Positions 50,255 to 57,738 of a stretch of DNA of 64,000 nucleotides are shown here, piece after piece (position 1 is the stretch's first letter; the number at the start of each line of letters is the position of its first letter). Under the pieces are notes generated by a model. The model was not told the DNA's origin. It saw only the letters and a list, made by a program, of their open reading frames with translations, and did not search any database. The stretch spans positions 62,001-126,000 of the forward strand of contig JAXMAZ010000007.1 of assembly GCA_046350115.1 (NCBI GenBank), written 5' to 3'. The DNA is from JAXMAZ01 sp046350115 (GTDB taxonomy: Bacteria > Planctomycetota > Planctomycetia > Gemmatales > Gemmataceae). The position numbers and the translations under genes are program-made.

Positions 50255-50437
50255 TCAGCTGGCGGTGGAGCCGATGGCCGAGCCGACGCTGGAGAACTGG
50301 GTGTTGGCGTTCTTGCCCAGGGCGGTCACCGCGGCGATGCACACCACGATGATCAGGGCCAGCATGACCGCGTACTCGACGGCCGTCGGCCCGTCTTCCC
50401 GCTTCAGGAACTCGACCGCGCTCTTGACCAGGCTCAT
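50255..50437 (-). CDS. flp: Flp/Fap-type pilin, copy 1
   Basis: Encodes 60 residues, identical in protein to the copy at 49974. Leader plus cleavage site REDG-PTAVEYA is intact. GGAG lies 6 nt before the ATG; the same ribosome-binding site precedes copy 2. It lies between broken copy 3 (50494) and copy 2. The 281-bp spacing between copies shows a tandem duplication. Confidence 0.95.
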   Translation of the reverse strand: MSLVKSAVEFLKREDGPTAVEYAVMLALIIVVCIAAVTALGKNANTQFSSVGSAIGSTAS

Positions 50438-50450
50438 GACGCTCTCCGGG
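50257..50450 (-). repeat. 194-bp perfect direct repeat carrying flp
   Basis: Identical, by eye, to 49976-50169, offset by 281 bp. It contains the entire flp coding sequence and its ribosome-binding site. The repeat unit is recent, because even third-codon positions have not diverged. Confidence 0.9.
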
Positions 50451-50493
50451 TATGAAGTTCAAGGGGCGAACATCGGGACCAGAAACCGCCGAC

Positions 50494-50680
50494 TTACGAC
50501 CCGCCCAACACGCCCTTCAGGCTGGCGTCATCGAACCGGTCGTTCGTCTCTTTGCCGACGATCACGACGGCGGCGACGCACCACGATGATCAGGGCCAGC
50601 ATGACCGCGTACTCGACCGCGGTCAGGCCGTCTTCCGCTCTTAAAAAGTCGACTACGCTCCGGGCGACAGTGCCGAGCAT
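50494..50680 (-). pseudogene. third flp pilin, broken by a 2-nt deletion
   Basis: Begins MLGTVARSVVDFLRAEDG-LTAVEYAVMLALIIVV, a proper Flp leader and helix. It then leaves frame near 50577-50580, where the intact copies read GTGGTGTGCATC and this one reads GTGGTGCGTCGC (one TG unit lost). Adding TG back gives a natural ending CVAAVVIVGKETNDRF, DDASLKGVLGGS, with a TAA at 50494. It differs in sequence from copies 1 and 2, so it is an older paralogue. It could also be a sequencing error. Confidence 0.8.
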
Positions 50681-50898
50681 GACCAGAACTCCGGATGGTT
50701 GGCGTGACCGTCCGGCCCTCCGCGGTCGCACTCGTAGCCGCGGCCGGCTGCCGCAGGGCGGCGGCCAGGCAGGGGACGGGACACCTCACGGCGGGGCTGC
50801 TCTGGAGCGTTGCCGGCGGTTCACTCACGCCCGAACCCTAGGACGGGGGGTCCGGGTGTCAAACGCGAGGGCCGCCGAAATCGGCACAATCGGCACAG

Positions 50899-50921
50899 GT
50901 TCCCGCAAGTTTGTCGGGAAC
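50899..50921 (-). terminator. stem-loop after the beta-propeller gene
   Basis: GTTCCCG (50899-50905) pairs with CGGGAAC (50915-50921), with CAA/TTG extending the stem. No T-run follows. The 315-bp stretch from 50681 to 50995 otherwise shows only GC-rich DNA with no gene. Confidence 0.5.
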
Positions 50922-50995
50922 GGCGACAACGGCGGCGAGGGGATATGGGCCGGCCGCGGCCGTCTGCGAAGGGTCGGCCGCGGCGGAGGAAGGGG

Positions 50996-53900
50996 TCAGC
51001 GGCCGGCAGCCTGGTCGGCCGGAGGGAGCGGGACGACTGTGGCCGTTCCGTCGGCCAGGGTCATGAGCGCCGCGGCCGGTAAGAACGGCACCGCCGGGCC
51101 GAGGGCAACCACCCCGGGCGGCGGCTGAACGGTCGAGGCGACGGCCCCGGTGGCGGCGACGAGCACCGTCACCCGGCCGGCCTGGTCGGTGGCCAACACC
51201 CGGCCGCCGTCCGCCCACCACCCGGCCAGCTCGCCGGCCTCCGCGGGCACGATGTCCCGGGCCACCCACGCCGGCTCGGCCGCGGCCGGGTCGATGGCGA
51301 CGAGGTGGCGGCGGTCCACGGCGTACACCAGGCGGGCGCCGGCCGGGGTCGTGACCACCGCCAGCCGGTCGGTCGGGGCGCCCGCCGGGATCGGCGACTT
51401 GTCCCCGGGCCGCCACCGCTTCGCCGGCTCGGCCGGGTTGTCCGGGTTGAACAGCGAAATCGCGCCGGTCGTGTCCGCGGCGGCGAACCGCACCCCGTCC
51501 TTGGTCGGCACGGCCACCGGGGCGAGGACGATCTTCTCCCGGCACTCCCACGGCCCGCCGGCCCGGGTCGGCTTGGCCCCGGCCCCGGCCGGCCAGTTCC
51601 ACCGCAGGAACTTCCGCCCGCCGTCGGACACCAACAGGTTGTCGTCGCCGACCGCCGAGACGAGGCCGACCGGCTCGTCGCCCAGGTCCGCCCCCCGCCA
51701 CGCCGGCCCGACGGTCAGCTTCGGGTCGGCGGGCGTCAGCCGGTACAGGTAGCCGTTGGCCAGCGGCAGGTAGACCGCCTCACCGGCGGCGACCGGCGGC
51801 CCGGCCGGCCGGTCCGGCAGCGGCGTCTCGGCGTCCAGCTTGAGCGCCCCGTCCACCACCAGCCGGACGCGGAGGGTGCGCCCCGCCTTGCCGGCCGTCG
51901 GCATCAGCACCCACAGCGACTTGCCGTCCGGCGTGGCCGCGGTCATGGCCCGGCCGTCGACATCGGCGAACGGACGGGCGGCCACCCCGGCAACGATCCC
52001 AGCCCCGGCCTCCGCGGTCGGCGCGACGGTGTACACGGCCCCGTCCTCGTCGGCGATAGCCGCCACCCCGCCGACCCGGGCGGCGACCGGGCCGGCCGGC
52101 TGCCCGCCGAGCCGCCGCTGCCACCGCACCTGGCCGGACGCCAGGTCGAACCCGATCGCCTGGGCGTGGCCGGTCGCCTGCATCTGGCCGGCCGGCCGGG
52201 TGACGGTGACGACCACCCCCAGCCCGCCCCGCACCTGCGCCCGGTGGACCGGCTCGCCGACCGGCCGGCCGGCCCCGTCCAGGGTGAGCCGCAGCCCGCC
52301 GGCCGCGTCGGCGGCCGTCCGCAGCCGGACGAGCTGCCCGCCGAGCACGGCCCAGTAAGCGTCTTCCTCGACGGCCACGACCTGCGAGCGGAACACCCCG
52401 TCCCCCTCGGACGCCGGCTTCGGCCCGGGGACGGCGAACAGCGGCCGGTCGGCGTTCCCGAGCTGCTGCACCCCGAACGCCAGGAAGGCCGGGGCGTCGG
52501 TGGTCAGCACCAGCCGCTCCCCGTCCGTGACGACGGGGAACCACGCCCATCCCGGCACCGGCGTCTCGCTCGGCCGGGGCGTCGGCAGGTCGGCCGGGCC
52601 GGTGTCGGCGGCGGCCAGCTCGGCGACCGGCGGCAGCGGGTAGGCCCGCAGCTTCATCGCCGTCGGCCCGTCGGTCGTGGCCAGCACCAGCACCCGCGGG
52701 CCGGTCTCCTCCGCCGGGCTGACCAGCACCGGCTCGCCCCGCAGGGAGTCCTTGGCGTGCTCGGTCAATAGCACCCGGCTGAGCCGCGGCTGGAGCTTGT
52801 TCCCGTCCAGGTCTTCCCGGCCGGTCTCGAACACGAACACCCGCCGGGCGTCGGCCGGGACGAACAGGTAGTTCAGCCCGGGCCGGTTGCCGGCCAGCAC
52901 CCCGACCCCGCCGGCGACGGGCTGCCGCAACTGCACCTGCCCGGTCTTCGCCCCGGTGGCCGCGTCGAACTCCAGCACCGTGCCGAGCGGGTCGCGGAGC
53001 GGCAGGTACACCCGGCCGCCGACGACCGTCGGCCGGCCGGCGGCCGGGGCGGCGAGCGGCTGCTCCCACACCGGCTGGCCGGTCAGCGCCACCCGGGCGG
53101 TCAGCACCGGGCGGCCGTCCCGCAGCCCGGGGACCAGCACCCAGTCGGCGGCCCCGTCCCCGACCGACACCCGGGCCGGCAGGTCGAGCGCCTGCGGGTC
53201 GGCGGTCGGCGGGGCGACCCGACACCCCCAGGCGACCGCCCCGGTCTTCAGGTCCAGGGCGTACAGCACCCCGCGGCTGACGGCGAACACCCGGTCCGGC
53301 GACTCGTCCGGCAGGGAGGACGGGTCCGGGCTGCCCGTCACCGGGGCGGAGATCAGCACCGGCGGGTTGGCGTCCGGCGGCGGCACCTGGGCCGGCACGC
53401 CGAGCCGGCCGTACTTGCCCACCACCCGCAGCAGCGCGGCGTTCGCGTCCGCCTGCATCTGCTGGGCCTCGGGGTCGGCGGCCAGCTCGTTCTTCTGGAG
53501 GGCGACCCGGAACTCCTCGATCTTGTCGTGGTTGATGTTCGGGTCCTGGGGCAGCCCGCGGAACGGGGCGAGCACGTCCAGTCGGTGTCGCTCCCACTTG
53601 ACCGACTTCTCCAGCTCCTCGAACTTGGCCAACTGCGGGGCGAGCGATGCGTCCTGCTTGTTGCGGAATTTGTCGGCCGTCGGGATCAGCTTCTTGCCGT
53701 CCTCGGCCGACTTCTCGACGACGGCCAGTTCGTCCAACTTCTTGCGGTCGGCCCGGAACGTCTTGAGGTGGTCGTTGCCGTGATCGGCCAGTGCGTCCGA
53801 TAGCTTCCGCCCGACCTGCGTGATGTCCGTCCCGTACCCGGACTCCGGCCGGGCGAACGTACTGTCGGCGTGGGCGGCGACGAACCCGTCGAACGCCTTC

Positions 53901-54781
53901 ATCGCCGGGGCCGGGTTGTCCCGCGTCGTCACCGCCCCGACCGCCCCTTGCAACTCGGCCAGCGACGCGAAGAACTTGTACTTCTCCGCGTCCCGGCTGT
54001 CCGGGTACTTGGTCAGCACGTCCTTGTACTTCTGCTGGGCCTCCGGGTACTTGCCGTCCTTGTACGCCTCCTCCGCCTCGACCGCCATCCGCTCCTCTGT
54101 CTTGGCCTCGTACCGCAGGTAGCCGAACCCGATGAACGCGAACACCCCGAGCAGGCTGACGGTGAGCAGGCCGAACACGACCTTCGGCCACGCCCGGCCC
54201 CGCTTCCGCCGGGTGCGGACGAACGCCTCGCCGTCGTCCTCCTCGTCGAGCGCCGCGGCCGGCAGCGGCTCGGCGGCCAGGCCGGGGGGCGGGGCGACCG
54301 GACCGTCGCCGGCCCACACCACCTCCTTAGGCCCGCCCTTCGCCACCGGGATGCCGGGCTTGCCCTTCGGCAACAGGGTGGCGGTCGGGATCGGGGCGGC
54401 GGTCGGCACGGTTGGAGCGACGGGGGCCGCGTCCCGCGCCGGGGCGGCCGGCGGCGGGGCCGCAAACTCCTCCGCCTTCACCGGGACGAAGGCGGCCGTC
54501 TCCACCCGCTCGTAAGGCTGGTCAGCGGCCGGGGCGTAAGCCGGCTCCGCTTCCAGCACCGGGACGAAGTCGGCCACCTGGCCGATGGTCGTCGGCAGCG
54601 GCGGGGCGGCCGGTTCGACGGCCGGAGGTGGGGGGACGGGGGCCGACGGCGGGGCGACCTCGGCGGCGACGGTGAACACCTCCCGGCAGTCCGGGTTCGG
54701 GCACCGCATGCTCTTGCCGAGCAGTTCGTCGCTGAGCTGGAACCGGGTGTCGCAGTGCGGACAGACGACCGGAATTGTCAC
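50996..54781 (-). CDS. zinc-ribbon, membrane-anchored PQQ-like beta-propeller protein
   Basis: Encodes 1261 residues from a GTG at 54781. An N-terminal zinc ribbon (CPHC, CPNPDC) is followed by a Pro-rich region and one transmembrane helix near 205-227 (VVFGLLTVSLLGVFAFIGFG). A TPR-like coil follows (YKDGKYPEAQQKYKDVLTKY), then about 800 residues of PQQ-like beta-propeller blades (LYALDLKTGAVAWGCRV, VVGGRVYLPLRDPLGTVLEF, TGHAQAIGFDLASGQVRWQR). No catalytic motif is visible. The function may be a scaffold for envelope protein complexes. The upstream phosphotransferase gene is on the same strand. Confidence 0.8.
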   Translation of the reverse strand: MTIPVVCPHCDTRFQLSDELLGKSMRCPNPDCREVFTVAAEVAPPSAPVPPPPAVEPAAPPLPTTIGQVADFVPVLEAEPAYAPAADQPYERVETAAFVPVKAEEFAAPPPAAPARDAAPVAPTVPTAAPIPTATLLPKGKPGIPVAKGGPKEVVWAGDGPVAPPPGLAAEPLPAAALDEEDDGEAFVRTRRKRGRAWPKVVFGLLTVSLLGVFAFIGFGYLRYEAKTEERMAVEAEEAYKDGKYPEAQQKYKDVLTKYPDSRDAEKYKFFASLAELQGAVGAVTTRDNPAPAMKAFDGFVAAHADSTFARPESGYGTDITQVGRKLSDALADHGNDHLKTFRADRKKLDELAVVEKSAEDGKKLIPTADKFRNKQDASLAPQLAKFEELEKSVKWERHRLDVLAPFRGLPQDPNINHDKIEEFRVALQKNELAADPEAQQMQADANAALLRVVGKYGRLGVPAQVPPPDANPPVLISAPVTGSPDPSSLPDESPDRVFAVSRGVLYALDLKTGAVAWGCRVAPPTADPQALDLPARVSVGDGAADWVLVPGLRDGRPVLTARVALTGQPVWEQPLAAPAAGRPTVVGGRVYLPLRDPLGTVLEFDAATGAKTGQVQLRQPVAGGVGVLAGNRPGLNYLFVPADARRVFVFETGREDLDGNKLQPRLSRVLLTEHAKDSLRGEPVLVSPAEETGPRVLVLATTDGPTAMKLRAYPLPPVAELAAADTGPADLPTPRPSETPVPGWAWFPVVTDGERLVLTTDAPAFLAFGVQQLGNADRPLFAVPGPKPASEGDGVFRSQVVAVEEDAYWAVLGGQLVRLRTAADAAGGLRLTLDGAGRPVGEPVHRAQVRGGLGVVVTVTRPAGQMQATGHAQAIGFDLASGQVRWQRRLGGQPAGPVAARVGGVAAIADEDGAVYTVAPTAEAGAGIVAGVAARPFADVDGRAMTAATPDGKSLWVLMPTAGKAGRTLRVRLVVDGALKLDAETPLPDRPAGPPVAAGEAVYLPLANGYLYRLTPADPKLTVGPAWRGADLGDEPVGLVSAVGDDNLLVSDGGRKFLRWNWPAGAGAKPTRAGGPWECREKIVLAPVAVPTKDGVRFAAADTTGAISLFNPDNPAEPAKRWRPGDKSPIPAGAPTDRLAVVTTPAGARLVYAVDRRHLVAIDPAAAEPAWVARDIVPAEAGELAGWWADGGRVLATDQAGRVTVLVAATGAVASTVQPPPGVVALGPAVPFLPAAALMTLADGTATVVPLPPADQAAGR

Positions 54782-55374
54782 GGAACGGACCCCGCCGCGG
54801 CTCGGATGTGGGACGCCCTCGCGGCCATTGTAAATCCGCGGCCGCGGGTCCGGAACCGCCGTTTGCCCGAACCGGCCGGGTCAACGCCCGGCCGACCGTC
54901 CGACCCGGTCCAACCGGTCAAGTAGCCGGCCCAGCCGGGCCGTCGCCGCGGTGGGGTCGGCCGGCGGGGCGGCCCGGTCGGTGAGCCGCCGGACCCAGTT
55001 GACGACCGCCCCGACTAGCCCGGTCCGGTCGAGCAGTTCGACCAGCTCCACGGTGACGGCCGGCGACCCGCCCGCCTGCCGGTACGCCTCCACCCCGAAC
55101 CGCACCCGCTCCGGGTCGTCCCCGACCAGGTCGCCGAGCAGCCGGGCCAAATCGACCGCCGGGTGATCGACCTTCATCGCCCCGTAGTCGATCACGCCGG
55201 ACACCGCGTCGCCGGTGAACTGGACGTGGTCGTGCCAGATGTCGCACAGGCAGGGCTGGAGTTCGACCGGCCGGTCGGCGAGCGGCAACAGGTCGGCGAC
55301 GGCGGCAGGAACACAGGCGTGGAGCGTTGCGGCTGCACGAGAAAGCAGTGCGCGCGTCGAGTCGGCGACAGTCC

Positions 55375-55515
55375 TGCTCCCCCTCTCCGCTTCGGGGAGG
55401 GGGCCGGGGGGTGGGGTTAGCGGCTGCGTCCGGTCCAAAACCGCTCGAAGTCGCGGGGTGGGTGGCTGTTCCGACCCCTCCCCCCCCCCCCCCCCCCGAT
55501 GCGGAGAGGGGGAGC
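55375..55515. repeat. palindromic repeat inserted inside the phosphotransferase gene
   Basis: Left arm 55375-55420 (TGCTCCCCCTCTCCGC..GGTGGGGTTAG) and right arm 55471-55515 are inverted copies. The right arm's Gs and Ts have been replaced by a long run of Cs. Its outer ends match the 2581-2723 family. It is the only long palindrome of this window found inside a gene. Confidence 0.85.
55480..55497 (+). repeat. C18 homopolymer (candidate contingency tract)
   Basis: Eighteen consecutive Cs (G18 on the coding strand) inside the phosphotransferase. A change of one unit would restore the downstream reading frame. It is by far the longest homopolymer in this window. Confidence 0.85.
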
Positions 55516-56032
55516 AAGAACGGGGAGGTCGTCGGGTCAGGGCAGGCCCAAGAAGTGAGTAGCTCCAGCCGCCGGGCCACCGCCGGGAACCGGCCGACCG
55601 CCGGCACACCACGCCACGCCCGGTGCAACCCGGCGACCGCGGCACACGCGGCCGTAAGCCGCATGTCGGTCGGGGCGGCGTGGAAGTCGGCGGCGCCGGG
55701 CATCCAGGCGACCGCGTCCCACACCCGGCCCGCGTGCTCGACCGCTGTCGCCCCGTCCAAGGAGACGAACACCCGGGGGACGAACCCCAGCCCGGCGGTT
55801 CGGGCGGTGGCCATGTGGCCGTGGATGCGGGAGAGCCGGTCGACGGGGAAGCCGGGCGGCCACGCCTTCAAGGCAGCAACGGGCTGGCCGGCCGCCTCCC
55901 CTCGCCACACGCATGCACCGCTGAACCCGCCGCCCGACCCGAGCGGCACCCAGGTCAGGCCGGCGGCGGTCGGGAATCGGGCGACGACCGCAGACGGGGC
56001 GGTCATGGCCGCACCCGGAAAGGGGGTTGGGA

Positions 56033-57634
56033 TCAGCGCGGGGTCGAGGCCGGGCGGCTGTCGGTCACGGGGACGGCGGCCTTCGCGGCCTCGGCCAGCG
56101 GCTTCGGGTACACCCCGAGGGCCAGCGTGCCGACCGCACAGACGATGGCGGCGGCCAGGGCCGGCCCGCTCCGCCCGCCGGTGACTCTCTCCCCCGCCGG
56201 CCGCTGGTACATCACCCCGAGCAGCCGCAGGTAGTATACCGCGCCGACCGCCGCGTTCACCGCCGCGATCACCGCCAGCACCCGGTACATGTTCCCCATC
56301 GGGGGCACCGTCGGGGCGTTGAACGCGCCGACGAACAGCAGGAACTTGCCCATGAACCCGGCGGTCAGCGGCAGCCCGATCAGGCTGAGCAGGAACACCG
56401 CCATCAGCCCGGCCGCCAGCGGGTGCGACTGCCCCAGCCCGGACAGGTCGTCGGCCGAATCGACCCCGTCGCCCAGGTACAGCAGCACGGCGAACGCCCC
56501 GGCGGTCATAAGCCCGTAGGCGACCAGGTAAAACAGCACCGAGTCCATGCCGAGTTGGGCCATCCCAGCGGCCTTCGCGTCCGGCAGCGAGCAGGCGACC
56601 AGCACCCCGATGAGCATGTACCCGGCATGGGCGATGCCGGAGTACGCCAGCAGCCGCTTGAGGTTGGTTTGCAGCAAGGCCAGCACGTTGCCGAACGTCA
56701 TGGTGACGGCGGCCAGCACCCACAGGGTGAGCGGGATGAGCGTCGTGGCGGCGTCGAACGGCAGGTCGGCGGCCGGCGGGGTGAGCAGCCCGAGCACCCG
56801 GGCCAGGGCGACGAACCCGGCGATCTTCGGGATGACGGCCAGTTGGGCGACCACCCCGGTCGGCCCGCCCTCGTACACGTCCGGGGCGTAGAAGTGGAAC
56901 GGCACGGCGGTGATCCGGAACCCCAGCCCGGCGATGACCATCACCGCCGCGATCAGGGCCAGCGGGCTGACCCCCTGCTTGTGGGCGTCGGTCAGGGTGT
57001 CCGTCACCGCCGCCAGGTTGGTCGCACCGGTCAGCCCGTACAGGTAGCTGAACCCGAACAGCAGCACCGCGGACGACAGCACGCTCAGCAGGAAGTATTT
57101 GACCCCCGCCTCCTGCCCCGGCCGACCGCGGGCCGGCAGGTAGAGCAGGACGTAAGTCGGGATGCTGACCATCTCCAGGGCCAGGAACAGGGACACCAGG
57201 TCGTTCGCCCGGCCGACCAGTGCGGTGCCGGCGGCCACCACCAGGAAGCAGGCGGCGTAGTCGGCGGCGGTGTCGTCGGTCGTCTCCCGCCAGCAGGCGA
57301 GCAGCAGCACAGCCGCGGTGCCGAGGGACAGCCAGCGGACGAACGCCGCCGCCCCGGTCGGGTCGAACGCGGCCAGCGCACGGGGGTACGGGGCGTCCCC
57401 GGCAGTCGCCCAGAACGTCCCCACCTCCGCCCCGCCCACAGAAGGAGCGGCGGCCAGCGCTGCGGCCAGCCCGATCCCGGCCAGCCCGACGACCAGGGCG
57501 ACCACCCGCTTCGGCACCCACAGGCCGAGCAGGAACAGCCCGCACGCCACCCCGACCAGCGCCACCTCGGGGATGACGAACTGGACGGCGGCCGTCAGGT
57601 AGTCGGTCTGAATCGGGGTCAGCGGCGGCTTCAC
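56033..57634 (-). CDS. nuoN: NADH-quinone oxidoreductase subunit N
   Basis: Encodes 533 residues from GTG 57634, with AGAGG upstream. It is an antiporter-like proton-pumping subunit in the membrane arm of complex I. The core includes GVKYFLLSVLSSAVLLFGFS, YAPDVYEGGPTGVVAQLAVI, LKRLLAYSGIAHAGYMLIGV and SLIGLPLTAGFMGKFLLF, with 13-14 hydrophobic helices. It is the last nuo gene of this cluster, 27 bp before the phosphotransferase gene. Confidence 0.93.
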   Translation of the reverse strand: MKPPLTPIQTDYLTAAVQFVIPEVALVGVACGLFLLGLWVPKRVVALVVGLAGIGLAAALAAAPSVGGAEVGTFWATAGDAPYPRALAAFDPTGAAAFVRWLSLGTAAVLLLACWRETTDDTAADYAACFLVVAAGTALVGRANDLVSLFLALEMVSIPTYVLLYLPARGRPGQEAGVKYFLLSVLSSAVLLFGFSYLYGLTGATNLAAVTDTLTDAHKQGVSPLALIAAVMVIAGLGFRITAVPFHFYAPDVYEGGPTGVVAQLAVIPKIAGFVALARVLGLLTPPAADLPFDAATTLIPLTLWVLAAVTMTFGNVLALLQTNLKRLLAYSGIAHAGYMLIGVLVACSLPDAKAAGMAQLGMDSVLFYLVAYGLMTAGAFAVLLYLGDGVDSADDLSGLGQSHPLAAGLMAVFLLSLIGLPLTAGFMGKFLLFVGAFNAPTVPPMGNMYRVLAVIAAVNAAVGAVYYLRLLGVMYQRPAGERVTGGRSGPALAAAIVCAVGTLALGVYPKPLAEAAKAAVPVTDSRPASTPR

Positions 57635-57691
57635 GAGTCCGGGCCTCTGCGGCGGGTGACGGCTACTTCTGCGGGTGCCTCGTTTGGGGTC

Positions 57692-57724
57692 TGGTCCCCT
57701 CCCCCACAAGGGGGGAGGGGACCA
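57692..57724. repeat. perfect 14-bp-arm hairpin between nuoM and nuoN
   Basis: TGGTCCCCTCCCCC (57692-57705) pairs with 57711-57724 around ACAAG. GTTTGG (57682-57687) and CCAAAC (57722-57727) can extend it. It may attenuate nuoN transcription. Confidence 0.8.
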
Positions 57725-57738
57725 AACCGCGCGCGACC

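Larger units (their letters stand above)
54881..56006 (-). pseudogene. phosphotransferase (aminoglycoside/choline kinase fold), split by a repeat and frameshift
   Basis: The start (56006) encodes the N-lobe (FPTAAGLTWVPLGSGGGFSG, VAALKAWPPGFPVDRLSRIH). The catalytic C-lobe (LQPCLCDIWHDHVQFTGD, VSGVIDYGAMKVDHPAVDLA) lies one nt out of frame downstream. Between them sits a palindromic repeat (55375-55515) with a C18 homopolymer (55480-55497). With 17, 14 or 20 Cs the two frames join to one protein of about 375 residues; with 18 the catalytic part is lost, and the N-part reads on to about 54918. The gene could be switched on and off by slippage, or the tract may be miscounted. It lies right after nuoN (27 bp). 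Confidence 0.75.

Noticed and set aside
55480..55497. Programmed ribosomal frameshifting at the G18 run
   Set aside because: A shift of exactly one base on a pure G run without slippery heptamer or stimulator is less likely than DNA slippage or an assembly error. Kept only as a remote option.
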